Shown piece after piece: positions 18,210 to 27,600 of a stretch of DNA of 64,000 nucleotides (position 1 is the first letter of the stretch; the number at the start of each line of letters is the position of its first letter). The notes below the pieces were generated by a model that saw only the letters and a program-made list of their open reading frames with translations, made no database searches and was not told where the DNA came from. Where the stretch lies: assembly GCF_010119545.1 (NCBI RefSeq), contig NZ_JAAEAA010000007.1, positions 124,001-188,000 of the forward strand, written 5' to 3'. Origin of the DNA: Pontibacter fetidus (GTDB taxonomy: Bacteria; Bacteroidota; Bacteroidia; Cytophagales; Hymenobacteraceae). The position numbers and the translations under genes are program-made.

Positions 18210-19821
18210 TTTTAACTTTTAAAGGTGGCTGATTCCAGTTCTGTTTTCTGTTTTCGAGGGATTGGTCATCTACCAGCAGGTTAATTTTCCGGTTCAGGAT
18301 GTCGAGCTCGATGGTATCACCATTTTGTACCAACGCCAGCGGCCCGCCATCAAAGGCTTCAGGTGAAATGTGCCCCACCACAAAACCATGGGTGCCGCCG
18401 CTGAACCTTCCGTCGGTAATCAGGGCTACTTTATCGCCCAGGCCGGCGCCCATAATGGCAGATGTGGGTTTGAGCATTTCGGGCATGCCGGGGCCGCCTT
18501 TCGGACCTACATATCGGATCACAACTACACTGCCGGGCATGATCTCTTTGCTGGAAAGGCTGTGCATCAGGTCGGCTTCGCTGTCGAATACCTGGGCTGT
18601 TCCTTTAAAGTATAAACCTTCTTTGCCGCTTATCTTGGCCACACAACCTTTCGGACTCAGGTTTCCATACAATACCTGCAGGTGACCTGTGTCTTTAAGA
18701 GCGCGGGTAAGAGGCCTCACCACATTTTGTTTTTCAAAATCCAAATCCAAAACATCCTGTAAATTTTGTTCTATTGTTTTACCTGTCACCGTCAGGCAAT
18801 CGCCGTGCAAAGAGCCTTGCTGTAACAAGTACTTAATTACAGCTGGCACACCACCTACCTGGCACAAATGCTCCATCAGGTATTTTCCGCTTGGTTTTAA
18901 GTCAGCCAGTACCGGGGTTCTGTCACTGATATGCTGCACATCGGTTTGAGTTAGTTCCACTCCGGCGGTGGCGGCAATGGCCAGCAAGTGCAGCACAGCG
19001 TTGGTGCTTCCGCCCAGCGCTACCACCACCGTCAGGGCATTTTCCAGCGATCTCCGGGTGATGATGTCGGACGGTCTTAGGTTCAGTTCGAGCAGGTGCA
19101 GCATGGCTTTTCCAGCGTTCAGGCATTCGTCTTTTTTGCCTTCGCTCAGGGCAGGTAGGGAAGAGGAGTAAGGCAAACTCAAGCCCAGCGCTTCGATAGC
19201 CGCCGCCATGGTATTGGCTGTGTACATTCCGCCGCAAGCACCGGGCCCGGGACAGGCATTTTCGATCACACCGCAGTAATCTTCCCTGGTTATTTTACCT
19301 GAAAGCTTCTCTCCCAGCGCCTCGAATGCCGAAACAATATTTAGCTCTTTGCCTTTATAGTTGCCAGGCGCTATCGTACCACCATAGATCATCAGGGAAG
19401 GGCGGTTTAAGCGTGCCATGGCCATCACGGCACCGGGCATGTTTTTGTCACAGCCGGCTACAGCTACCAGGCCATCGTAGTAATGGGCAGCACAAACTGC
19501 TTCTATCGAGTCGGCTATCACTTCGCGGCTTACAAGGGAGTAGCGCATCCCATCGGTTCCGTTGGTAATGCCATCGCTGATGCCGATGGTGTTAAAGATT
19601 AGCCCTACCTGTTGCTGAGCGTTCACTCCGTTTTTTACCAGAGCGGCCAGTCCGTTGAGGTGCATGTTGCAGGTGTTGCCGTCGTAACCCATGCTGGCGA
19701 TGCCTACCTGCGGTTTTTTGAAGTCGCTTTTGGTAAGGCCCACCCCGTGCAACATGGCTTGTGCTGCCGGCAGGGTATCGTCCTGGGTAAGTGTCGCGCT
19801 GTATTTGTTTAAGTGGTTCAT
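18142..19821 (-). CDS. ilvD: Dihydroxy-acid dehydratase
   Basis: 559 residues, normal length. Fe-S dehydratase making 2-oxoisovalerate and 2-oxo-3-methylvalerate. Cluster cysteines are visible in [27 protein letters not shown] and near the C-terminal substrate site; [25 protein letters not shown] is the conserved C-terminal block. The C-terminus ([18 protein letters not shown]) matches the family's natural end, so the 68-nt overlap with ilvB is real and not a misread stop. Follows ilvE by 67 nt. Confidence 0.95.
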   Translation of the reverse strand: MNHLNKYSATLTQDDTLPAAQAMLHGVGLTKSDFKKPQVGIASMGYDGNTCNMHLNGLAALVKNGVNAQQQVGLIFNTIGISDGITNGTDGMRYSLVSREVIADSIEAVCAAHYYDGLVAVAGCDKNMPGAVMAMARLNRPSLMIYGGTIAPGNYKGKELNIVSAFEALGEKLSGKITREDYCGVIENACPGPGACGGMYTANTMAAAIEALGLSLPYSSSLPALSEGKKDECLNAGKAMLHLLELNLRPSDIITRRSLENALTVVVALGGSTNAVLHLLAIAATAGVELTQTDVQHISDRTPVLADLKPSGKYLMEHLCQVGGVPAVIKYLLQQGSLHGDCLTVTGKTIEQNLQDVLDLDFEKQNVVRPLTRALKDTGHLQVLYGNLSPKGCVAKISGKEGLYFKGTAQVFDSEADLMHSLSSKEIMPGSVVVIRYVGPKGGPGMPEMLKPTSAIMGAGLGDKVALITDGRFSGGTHGFVVGHISPEAFDGGPLALVQNGDTIELDILNRKINLLVDDQSLENRKQNWNQPPLKVKNGILYKYARQVGCASEGCLTDR

Positions 19822-19888
19822 GGTGGTATTTTTGTTTGGATCGCTTAGAACGAGAGTTCTTTTAATCTCCGCTTTAGAATAATTACTG

Positions 19889-20776
19889 TTATCTTGCTAC
19901 AGATTCAGGCTGTGGTTCCCGTACCAGTTTGGAGTAGCGTTCCTGTAGTTTTTTACCAAGCGATTCCGACCAATCCAGCGGAAATCTATAGTTGTCTAAC
20001 TGCGCGATGCCTATGATCTCGGCTGCCGTTCCGCAGTAAAAGGCGCTGTCGGCTGTTTTCAATTCTTCTGGGGTAAACTGTTTTTCTTCGCAGCTCAGGC
20101 CAAGTTCTGCGCACATTTCCAGTACGGTGGCGCGGGTGATGCCGGGCAGGATGTTGCCCAGGGCAGGCGTAAACAGTTTGCCATCTTTTTCCATGAACAG
20201 GTTGGCCCCGGGGCCTTCGGCTACAAAGCCAGCCGCATCCAACAGCAGCGCTTCGTCGTAGCCGTTTTCTTTGGCATGCACTGTGGCCAGTATAGAATTG
20301 ATGTAGTGGCCGGTTACTTTAGCTTCCACATGCACCGATTTGGGGTTAGGGCGCTGGTAGGGTGAAGTACACAGGTTCAGCATTTTATCACCCAGGTAAG
20401 CGCCCCATTCCCAGGCCGTGATCAGCAGGTTAACGCCGGTCGGTTTGCTCAGGCTCATGTTGGGTTCCAGGTATACCACCGGGCGCAGGTAGGCATCCTG
20501 CAGGTTGTTCTGGGCCAGCACCTGGTACGAGGCATCCACCAGTTCTTCCACCGAATAATCAAGCGGGATGTGGATCAGGTCACAGGATTTCTTCAGGCGT
20601 TCGTAGTGCTCTTTTGCTTTAAATATGCTGGTTCCGTTTGCGGTAGCGTAAGAGCGGATACCCTCAAAAACACCGTACCCATATTGCAGTGTCTGGCTGT
20701 AAAGGTCACCGTTGGCTTCTATGGCCTTTACCATTTTTCGGTTCAGGTAAACTACTGTGTTGTTGTTGTAATACAT
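19889..20776 (-). CDS. ilvE: Branched-chain amino-acid aminotransferase
   Basis: 295 residues from the ATG at 20776. PLP-dependent fold-type IV transaminase catalysing the last step to isoleucine, valine and leucine. Family motifs include [12 protein letters not shown], the PLP lysine in [37 protein letters not shown], and [11 protein letters not shown]. An in-frame ATG at 20854 is rejected because it lies within the attenuator hairpin and would add residues unlike the family. First structural gene of the operon, directly after the second attenuator. Confidence 0.95.
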   Translation of the reverse strand: MYYNNNTVVYLNRKMVKAIEANGDLYSQTLQYGYGVFEGIRSYATANGTSIFKAKEHYERLKKSCDLIHIPLDYSVEELVDASYQVLAQNNLQDAYLRPVVYLEPNMSLSKPTGVNLLITAWEWGAYLGDKMLNLCTSPYQRPNPKSVHVEAKVTGHYINSILATVHAKENGYDEALLLDAAGFVAEGPGANLFMEKDGKLFTPALGNILPGITRATVLEMCAELGLSCEEKQFTPEELKTADSAFYCGTAAEIIGIAQLDNYRFPLDWSESLGKKLQERYSKLVREPQPESVAR

Positions 20777-20840
20777 GGTGCTTACGTTTAAAATGATGAT
20801 GGAAATGTGAGTTTCGGATTTAGATTTGGAATGGGCTGAA

Positions 20841-20873
20841 AACAAAAGCGCCATCCTTGTTGGGGATGGCGCT
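20841..20873 (-). terminator. Attenuator 2 (terminator) before ilvE
   Basis: On the minus strand AGCGCCATCC, loop CCAACAA, GGATGGCGCT (perfect 10 bp) followed by TTTGTTTT. It sits between leader peptide 2 and ilvE. CATCCCC in its 5' half (forward 20862-20868) is complementary to GGGGATG inside leader 2 (forward 20906-20912), giving an alternative antiterminator of 7 bp. Confidence 0.85.
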
Positions 20874-20896
20874 CAGCTGTTTTCTATAGTTTAGTT

Positions 20897-20980
20897 TCAG
20901 CAATACATCCCCCGCGCGATCGGAATAATCACGATAATAATAATGCTGATAATGATCATGGTGCTGTGCAAGCTGTTCAT
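20897..20980 (-). CDS. Ile-rich leader peptide 2 of the ilv operon
   Basis: 27-residue ORF beginning MNSLHSTM, then a run containing ten Ile codons and one Val within about fourteen codons (IIISIIIIVIIPI), and ending ARGMYC. This is the classic pattern of an attenuation leader: scarcity of charged Ile/Val tRNA stalls the ribosome in the run. The codons just after the run (Arg-Gly-Met) form the strand that can pair with the following terminator. It resembles leader 1 in layout (Ile runs, Pro, Gly-Met-Tyr/Tyr-Met-Cys end), indicating a tandem duplication. No signal for other function. Confidence 0.8.
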   Translation of the reverse strand: MNSLHSTMIIISIIIIVIIPIARGMYC

Positions 20981-21021
20981 CGGGGTATGGTTGCTTATGG
21001 TTGTTGCTATAGTTGGGTTAA

Positions 21022-21051
21022 ATAAAAAAGGCCGCCCTAGTGGGGCGGCCT
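21022..21051 (-). terminator. Attenuator 1 (terminator) between the two leader peptides
   Basis: On the minus strand AGGCCGCCC, loop CACTA, GGGCGGCCT (perfect 9 bp), followed by TTTTTTATTT. Its 5' half CCGCCCCACT (forward 21039-21048) can instead pair with AGTGATGGGCGG in leader 1 (forward 21097-21108): ten base pairs with a 2-nt bulge. That gives a textbook antiterminator. Confidence 0.88.
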
Positions 21052-21080
21052 CTATGCTATCTTCAGTTTTATACTTCCAA

Positions 21081-21170
21081 TTATATGCACATATATCCGC
21101 CCATCACTGGTGAAATAATCACCGCGATAATAATAGAGCGAATAATAATTTGTGCAGCTGTGTTTTTCAT
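21081..21170 (-). CDS. Ile/Val-rich leader peptide 1 of the ilv operon
   Basis: 29-residue ORF beginning MKNTAAQ, followed by Ile-Ile-Ile-Arg-Ser-Ile-Ile-Ile-Ala-Val-Ile-Ile, then SPVMGGYMCI and TAA. The Ile/Val run lies 5' of a Met-Gly-Gly segment whose RNA is complementary to attenuator 1. A Bacteroidota -7 box (TACCTTTG) ends only 7 nt before the ATG, so the transcript may begin at or a few bases before the start codon and be translated almost leaderless. The ORF is far below the usual annotation cut-off. Confidence 0.85.
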   Translation of the reverse strand: MKNTAAQIIIRSIIIAVIISPVMGGYMCI

Positions 21171-21177
21171 GATGGCA

Positions 21178-21210
21178 CAAAGGTATAAGTATTATTTCTT
21201 AAGATGCAAA
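21178..21210 (-). promoter_or_regulatory. Promoter of the ilv operon
   Basis: On the minus strand TTTG (forward 21207-21210), 21 nt, then TACCTTTG (forward 21178-21185), an exact TAnnTTTG -7 box as used by the Bacteroidota primary sigma factor. It lies directly upstream of leader peptide 1. Confidence 0.7.
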
Positions 21211-21424
21211 TAAAAATAAAATTAAAAGCATACTGGCCTTACAACTGTTTATGGCTTATCACGTCAACTTGCCACCTAAAATAGTACTTGGTGTAATAGC
21301 TTACTATAATCAACAAGAAGAAGGTATTCTTACTATTGTCTAAAGGTGACAATGCTGAAGACAGGTTTTACAGGAGAGAATGGTTACGTAAAAAAATGTT
21401 ACTTTTCTGTTACTCTGCACACAA

Positions 21425-21458
21425 AAAGCCCGCTTATTTGCTGAAATAAGCGGGCTTT
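21425..21458 (-). terminator. Terminator of the 21542-22103 gene pair
   Basis: Perfect 15-bp stem AAAGCCCGCTTATTT / AAATAAGCGGGCTTT with a 4-nt loop; the minus strand continues with TTTTTGTG, so it fits termination of the two minus-strand small genes. The spacer from 21211 to 21541 holds no other feature besides the repeat copy at 21472. Confidence 0.8.
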
Positions 21459-21471
21459 GATGGGTTATCGT

Positions 21472-21516
21472 GTAGACCAAAGGATGGAATTATCGAACCA
21501 TTTCCACAGTGATTTA
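21472..21516 (+). repeat. Hairpin-associated repeat, copy 2
   Basis: The first 36 nt from GTAGACCAAAGGATGG through TCGAACCATTTCCA are identical to the copy at 29000; the remaining part differs at a few positions (CAGTGATTTA versus GAGGGATTTA). It lies 13 nt from a perfect hairpin. Confidence 0.8.
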
Positions 21517-21541
21517 GCAAGCTTTTTCGGAAATCTGTAAC

Positions 21542-21721
21542 TTAACTTTTCGAAGCATCAGCTTGGTTTAGTTCCCGCTCATAGTATACTCTGTCCCTTC
21601 CCTGAGGATTTGCCGGATCAGTACAATAATAGATACGTTTGGCATAACGTCTTACAGTCAAATTATGTGAAGGATCTGTTCTGGCAAAGACAGTTGACCC
21701 TTCGGGATATTTATTTTCCAT
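21542..21721 (-). CDS. Small conserved-looking hypothetical protein, 59 residues
   Basis: Begins MENKYPEGSTVFARTDPSHN and continues with a VRRYAKRIYYCTDPA motif and VYYERELN near the end. It is hydrophilic, has no signal peptide, and resembles short Bacteroidota proteins of about 60 residues with an RRYxxRIYYC core (recognition from memory of the pattern; function unknown). The start codon lies 10 nt after the stop of the upstream signal-peptide gene, so the two are probably co-transcribed, and a strong terminator follows about 85 nt downstream. Amino-acid composition and operon position make it a real gene. Confidence 0.7.
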   Translation of the reverse strand: MENKYPEGSTVFARTDPSHNLTVRRYAKRIYYCTDPANPQGRDRVYYERELNQADASKS

Positions 21722-21731
21722 TGTGGGAGGA

Positions 21732-22103
21732 TTAGTTTTTGTTAGATTTAGTTGCTGCCTTAGCTGCTTTATTTGCCTGCTTATCTGCTTCTATGCGGTT
21801 ATGTTGGGCTTTAGCTTCCATTCTTGCAGCGCGTTTGGCTTGTTTAGCCGCATAAGAAGCTTCCTTATCTATGCGTTTGGCTTCATTTGCTTTCGCTTCT
21901 GCACGCTTTGCATCTGCTTTTGTTTGAGCTTTTAAGTCTTTAGTTGCTTGTAGGCGTAGTTCGTCTCGTATTGCTTTTTCTTTATCAAATTCCTGTGCTT
22001 GTTTTTGTTCCTCTTTTGTAGGGGCATTTTGGGCAAAGGATGGTGTTGCTGCAAACAGAAAGAGTCCTGTTATCAGTGGAAGTAAAATGAATTTGTAAGT
22101 CAT
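21732..22103 (-). CDS. Exported Lys/Ala/Glu-rich helical protein, 123 residues
   Basis: Cleavable signal peptide (MTYKFILLPLITGLFLFAA, cleavage after SFAQ), then almost nothing but charged and Ala-rich sequence (KEEQKQAQEFDKEKAIRDEL, AKRAEAKANEAKRIDKEA), predicted as a long helix or coiled coil in the periplasm. Family and function unrecognised; similar low-complexity exported proteins are common in Bacteroidota. An imperfect -7 box (TACCTTTT) lies about 10 nt upstream of the ATG. First gene of a two-gene unit. Confidence 0.65.
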   Translation of the reverse strand: MTYKFILLPLITGLFLFAATPSFAQNAPTKEEQKQAQEFDKEKAIRDELRLQATKDLKAQTKADAKRAEAKANEAKRIDKEASYAAKQAKRAARMEAKAQHNRIEADKQANKAAKAATKSNKN

Positions 22104-22513
22104 ATTTTTTAGGAAAAGGTATATTCTATTATCCTGTTTATATATACGTGCTTAGCAAAGTATTAACCGGAAGTATTTGAATATAAGTGGTTTATATTTT
22201 AAATAGTGCTACGGGACATGCTTGATGTACATAATTTCCGGAGCCGTCTGCGCTAATTTTCTACTCTTATGAAATTTGAAATCACTCCTGACCCAAAAAT
22301 TGCGATTAGATGTACAGATCTTGTACTACGTTAGGGTGTTATAAGAACTACTACAATAACTATAGGTTAATAACTAATCAACCACTACCTGTACATGCTC
22401 TATTTTAAAGCATGGCTTTTGTCCGGGAAAACGTCTGTTTGGATAAAATATAATCTTGTGATTGTTTCAGATAACAAATCATTAAACTGACAGCTTATAC
22501 TTTCTCTAATAAA
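22104..22513. other. Intergenic region with likely decayed sequence
   Basis: About 410 nt. I see no intact gene. It precedes a fragment of a radical SAM gene, and its upstream coding part cannot be followed in any frame, which suggests decay or deletion. One CTATAG at 22360. Confidence 0.45.
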
Positions 22514-22828
22514 GTGATCTACCGCCGTTTCATAGCTTCGTCAGTACGTTCAGCAAAATGGATGAACTTTATGCGGGCTGTCTCGCCGGAAGGTTATGGC
22601 CACCTGCGTTTCTTTAAGCAGGTGCGCAATAATCTGGGTGAGGATATAGGTTTCAGGAAATACTTTGAAGGGGAACTTCGGAAATTGCCCGCACTTTACA
22701 GGAACATCATCCAAAAAGATTCAGGCTATTGGTGGCAGTGGCTGCCGGAAGGAGCTATAGAACATGACCCTATTGTTTACCAGCAAAAGCATAATTTACA
22801 GCAGAACAGGAGTGCAAGCCACGCTTAG
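22514..22828 (+). pseudogene. C-terminal fragment of a B12-binding-type radical SAM protein
   Basis: About 100 residues starting only with a GTG. The stretch RAVSPEGYGHLRFFKQVRNN followed by FRKYFEGELRKLPALY and WWQWLPEGAIEHDPIVY resembles the extreme C-terminus of large radical SAM/cobalamin-binding proteins, which normally exceed 450 residues. The CxxxCxxC Fe-S motif and the barrel are missing, and the DNA upstream is not open, so I read it as a remnant. It could alternatively be a small independent gene. Assignment is from memory of the family pattern and therefore moderate. Confidence 0.45.
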
Positions 22829-22866
22829 TTACCAACTACTTCTTGAGAGGTTGCTTCGATAGCAAT

Positions 22867-23103
22867 TTACGGCTTCAAGGTACATATGAACTGCGTCAGC
22901 GCAAGTGGATGTTTGCCTTGCATGATACTGATAACAGAGGCCATCAATGTCTCATCTTTCATCAAACTAGAGTTTAAGTCCATAAGGGAACTGAAGCTTT
23001 TTTTGTCTTCTACCTGGATGTAGGACCTAAGCTGATGATAAAAAGCTAATGCTTCTCTTTTTTCTATTCTAATATTCAAATTATTAAACACTGCTGCTTC
23101 CAT
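22867..23103 (-). CDS. Hypothetical protein, 78 residues
   Basis: Unrecognised. Starts MEAAVFNNLNIRIEKREALA; helical, soluble, no signal peptide or cysteine motif. It is one of several small unknown genes in the 21.5-24.6 kb segment. Coding status rests on ordinary composition and an isolated open frame only. Confidence 0.45.
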   Translation of the reverse strand: MEAAVFNNLNIRIEKREALAFYHQLRSYIQVEDKKSFSSLMDLNSSLMKDETLMASVISIMQGKHPLALTQFICTLKP

Positions 23104-23434
23104 CCCTTTCCTCGTTTAGGTTAATAATTGAAGCTGTTTAGTTGTGCAGCGGTTCATACCCTATACTTATACGACACCTGCATCAGGTAATAAGTTCTTA
23201 GGGTTAACATTATCTTTAAATTGTTATAATATGGTTCTAGCGATTAACTTCTGATAACCGGACGGCTTAAATGTTAATTTAAGAATAATATAATTGAAAC
23301 TTATTGATATATAAACTTTTATCTGTAAATAGAGTGTTGTGAGATTATACATTCTCATCACGGCCCGATGGCCTGGTTACGTTATTCAAAACGTTAATCT
23401 GCTCTCTATCCATCCCGCTCTTATTGTATCAATT
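23104..23434. other. AT-rich divergent spacer
   Basis: About 330 nt, very AT-rich between 23210 and 23330, between divergent small genes; it probably holds both promoters but I find no exact TAnnTTTG box in the right place. Confidence 0.4.
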
Positions 23435-23863
23435 ATGAAAATAAGAATTGTAACCAGTGGCGACTACCGGGATTATTTAATGGAACTTCTAGGAAGAGAG
23501 CCGGCAGCATTTGAATTATTTGCTTTTGAACGCAACCAGAACTTACTGCGCATTACAAAGCGGCAGGTAGCAAACGATATTTACCATATCACCTTTACAA
23601 ATGGCACAGGTATTAAACTGGTCACAGATGGAATAGTTCAGGGAGGAGACATTCAGCTGCATAGCCTACAGGAGGAACACCGGTTTTATACGGTATTTCT
23701 GGAAGCGTATGGTATTGAAGAGGAGCAATACCTTATGTTAGATGCAGCTGTGAAAACTATTTGCTTGGATAATTCTATACTAGCGCTGATACAAGGGGTT
23801 CAGCTTATAACCATGGAAGATTTGTTGACTAATTATAGTCCTGTCTTTTACAACTTAGATTAA
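23435..23863 (+). CDS. Hypothetical protein, 142 residues
   Basis: Unrecognised. The ATG at 23435 (MKIRIVTSGDYRDYLMELLG) is chosen because upstream in-frame sequence has GTG/TTG only and unlike composition. Mixed alpha/beta, acidic (pI looks low), no signal peptide. It is followed after 10 nt by another unknown gene in the same direction, so the two form a small operon. No catalytic motif seen. Confidence 0.55.
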   Translation: MKIRIVTSGDYRDYLMELLGREPAAFELFAFERNQNLLRITKRQVANDIYHITFTNGTGIKLVTDGIVQGGDIQLHSLQEEHRFYTVFLEAYGIEEEQYLMLDAAVKTICLDNSILALIQGVQLITMEDLLTNYSPVFYNLD

Positions 23864-23873
23864 GAAATAAGCT

Positions 23874-24230
23874 ATGACACAAGAACAATTTTACTATTGC
23901 CTTAACCGGATTGTAGAACTTAGAGAAAAGATAATGGAAACCTACATTGTCCGAAGAAGAGCACAGGCGATAGAATCTGCCCAGGCCGAGGAGCAGCAAG
24001 TAGATTTTAATGCACTAAAAGTATTTGCTGAAAACAAAGAAGATGCAGATAGAAATACTGCAGAAGCGCAGGCACTCCTAAAGGAGCTTGCAGCGCAAGA
24101 AGCCAAAATCAGAGCTTTTGTACCTGTATCGGTTTATGGCACCAAGATAAAGGCTACGCACCTGGACGGACCTGACTTATATTTAGTGGTTGAGGCTCAT
24201 CGCATAGCCATAGAGAAAGCTACGCTGTAA
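23874..24230 (+). CDS. Hypothetical protein, 118 residues, helical N-terminus
   Basis: Unrecognised. The first 80 residues are helical and coiled-coil-like (ELREKIMETYIVRRRAQAIE, LLKELAAQEAKIRAF); the C-terminal 35 residues look like a small beta segment (VYGTKIKATHLDGPDLYLVV). Second gene of the 23435 operon, starting 10 nt after the previous stop. Confidence 0.55.
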   Translation: MTQEQFYYCLNRIVELREKIMETYIVRRRAQAIESAQAEEQQVDFNALKVFAENKEDADRNTAEAQALLKELAAQEAKIRAFVPVSVYGTKIKATHLDGPDLYLVVEAHRIAIEKATL

Positions 24231-24348
24231 TTATGTTAACTTGTTGTATGGTAGCGTTACAGGGGGGGTGGTTATAACTCCCTCATTTCGAGTAAAGGTC
24301 TGAAAGACCGATAAAAGGGTGGTCTTATAAATGGTGCTTTATTAGTAT

Positions 24349-24549
24349 TTACCGGAGCTTATTAATAAAGCTTGAAAGTTGGTTGGTATAGTCCCCTTTG
24401 GTGAGGCACAGCATTTCTCCGGTAATATCATTTTTCATCCATACCACAGCATTTTCCTGTTCCCCATTCTCTGTAATATATTCCTGCCAGTATTGTTGAG
24501 CAGCTATATTGAGCTTATGTTCTAATTTTTTTAGCCTGTTTTCGTCCAT
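24349..24549 (-). CDS. Hypothetical protein, 66 residues
   Basis: Unrecognised. Begins MDENRLKKLEHKLNIAAQQY; helical start, then a short beta-like segment with AVVWMKNDITGEMLCLTKGD. Soluble; no signal. Lone gene convergent with the preceding operon. Confidence 0.5.
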   Translation of the reverse strand: MDENRLKKLEHKLNIAAQQYWQEYITENGEQENAVVWMKNDITGEMLCLTKGDYTNQLSSFINKLR

Positions 24550-24689
24550 GATAACTGAATTAACTCTATAGTCTATACGATAAATTCAAAGCTGATAGTT
24601 CAGTAATATCTCAAATTTATACAAGGCGTAAAATAAATTATCGGCATCAAGACATGCCCTTATCTTTTATCCTTTAAAGCAAACATCAA

Positions 24690-27600
24690 ATGTCGAAGCC
24701 AGTTATAACAGGCTTAGGCCCGAAAGCCTTAAAAACTGCAGGTATTGTGCTTGTAAGTATAATTGGGTTATTGATGTTTGCGTTGGTAGCACTTTATTTC
24801 CTGGCAGAGCCACTAGTAGAGCGTTACATTAAAAAGCAGGTTATCCGCCAGACGGAAGGGCTTTACCAGATCGATTTCAATGAACTGGAGCTTTTACTGC
24901 GTTCCAGAAGCATCACACTGCATGGGATTCACTTTTACCCGGATACAGCTGTTGTGAGGCAGCTAAAGGAAAAGGAACAAGCCAGCCGGAGCCTTTTCGA
25001 CATCCAAACCCCAAGTATAAAAATTGAACACATCCACCTTGCTGACCTGATCTGTAACAATCAGTTAAGTATAAATACTGTTGTTGTAGCACACCCTGAG
25101 ATCACGCAGCTACTAAATAAGTCTGTAAAGAAAAATGAAAAGTATAGCAAGGCTGGCTCTTTGGAAGTTGTTCGCATCCGGCAACTCGACATACAGGGTG
25201 GAAGCTATAGTTTGCTGGCACTGGGGCAGCGAAGCTGGCCGCAACATAAAATAGCACACCTTTCGCTACAGGCGCAGGACTTTCGGCTAAACTTACGGGC
25301 AGGACAGGATATTCCCGAAATGCTGCAGTCAGATGCAGTTGATCTCAAGATTCAGAACTATACTTATCATTCCCCGGATAGTGTGTATGCCATACGTGTT
25401 GGGCGGTTTTTCTTCTCCTCCAGGCAACAGGCGTTGAAAGCCCTGGAGGTAGAGGTGCAACCAGACATCCGGGTAAATGCAGGACTACCTAAAGACCGGG
25501 GCCATCATTTCGTTTACCAACTCAAAATACCCTTGCTGAACATCCGTGGCCTGGATGTGGCAATGGCCTGGAAAACCAAACAAATGCACTTGGAAAGATT
25601 ACTGCTGGAGCGCACCTCCATACGTATTCTCGAAGACCTTACCGTACCCGATTCCGCTTCATTTCCAACGCTGGCCGAACTTTACACCGACCTGTCACCT
25701 TTCCTGAAGGAAATTGGCGTAAAGGAACTACGCCTGACCAACAGCAGCTTCAGCTATCGCCAGAAAAACAGTGGCATCCATACTATACATAGCATCGATA
25801 AGGCAAACATTTACTTGCAGGCGCTACAGCTCGATTCTGCCACCCTTTTCACGCCGAAAGAAAAAGCCTTTGCCGCAGCGATAACCCTAGCCACAGAAAA
25901 CTATACTTATAGCCCCCTCACTAATCCTTATGCCCTCAAGATAGGGAACATGAACCTGTCTACCCGCGACAAGACCCTACAGGTAGCTAACTTGCATTTG
26001 AAAGGAGACTGGGAAAAAAATGATAGGCTGAAAAATCTCGGCAAGGCGAAACACACATTTTACGACATCAAATTTCTGGCCCTGCATTTAAATGAACTGG
26101 ACCTGTTGCAGGCTCTCCGTACATCCGAACTGAAGGCAGGAAGTATAACTGCAGCGCAACCTGAAATTGATATACGCACTGACCTGTTGGTGTCTAAGCA
26201 GGAAGTATGGCCAGGATTACAGGAGTTATACCAGCAAGTTTCCGGTTTGATAACAAGGCTGGAAGTAGGAAAGATAAGTATAACAGATGCCTCCCTCACA
26301 CAGCATAGTAAGACCAGGAATATTCAGTTATTGCATCAGCTCGATCATACCTCACTGACAGGCACTGGCCTGGTAATAGATTCTGCCTTCATTTATCATC
26401 CGAATAGAGAACTGCCGGTGCAGGATCTGGTGGTAACGGCCAAAAGTTATCGCTACCGGATGCCCGATAACTCTTACAGTTTTGCCCTGACCGGATTGCG
26501 CTACGCTGCCCGTCAGAAAGAATTCTTGGCCAACTCAGTAAAAGTGAACTCCAACAGCAAGGAAAATGAAAGGCAAATGCCATATAGTAAAGATAGCCGA
26601 ACACGCTTCGACCTTTCTGCAAATACACTTCGGGTAACAGGTTTGGATCTGGTTAAGGCTCTTAATACTGGGCACCTGCACGCAGAACAGGTTTTGCTCA
26701 GGCAACCGGATGCGGCTATCCTGCTGGACCGTAAGGTGGCAGCATCAAAGTCTGGGCAACAGGAGTTAAGGCAGGGACTTTTTGATCTTTTGAATATTAT
26801 TTCAGTGAAGAATATAAGGCTAGAAGATGGCTCCTTTGCATTCAGCGAGAAGCAGGAACCAGTTATGCGCACCCATTTGCTTGAGCACGCCACTGTCACT
26901 GTATCCGGTTTAAATCTGACGGCTGCTAGTATGGCTAACCTGGCCAATATGCTCCCGATGGAAGAGATGACCTTACTTGCAGAGGATTATACTTACTGGT
27001 CTACTGATAGCCTTTATACCATCCGGCTGGACAGCGTATACTATAGCAGCAGGCTACAGGAGGTTATTGCCCATACGTTTACGGTTAGTGCCGATAGGGG
27101 AGTAAACGAACGCTTAAAAGCTGAAAGCCCGGAACTGGCCAGCCGTAACCTGATCGATATTTCAGCAGAGAGGTCCCGTATTACCGGTTTTAATCTGATC
27201 CATGCCTACGCTACAGGGCAGTATCACATGCATAAGCTGCTGCTTACAGGCCCTAAGGTAAATATTTTACAAGACCATAACGTGACTCCGGTAGTCGTTA
27301 AAGTAACAGACAGGCATGATACAACAGCCTCAAGCGACGCTGCTAATCAACAACTGCCAGATATGGAAACAACTTTCAGGGTGGAGCGCCTGGAGGTTGC
27401 AGATGGCACATTTGATTTCCATATACTGGAAGATACCATCCGCATAAGCCAGACCCTGGAGCACGTTGCCCTGGGAATAGATCAACTCGAGCTGGTATCA
27501 CTGGAAGCAAACGACCTGCTGGAAATTTTTGAGGTGGAAGACATCAATATGCTAGTAAAGGGATATACCTTTTACACACGCGACAGCCTGTATGCATTAG

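Noticed and set aside
20777-20854. N-terminal extension of ilvE from the ATG at 20854
   Set aside because: This ATG lies inside the attenuator stem and the added 26 residues do not belong to the aminotransferase family.
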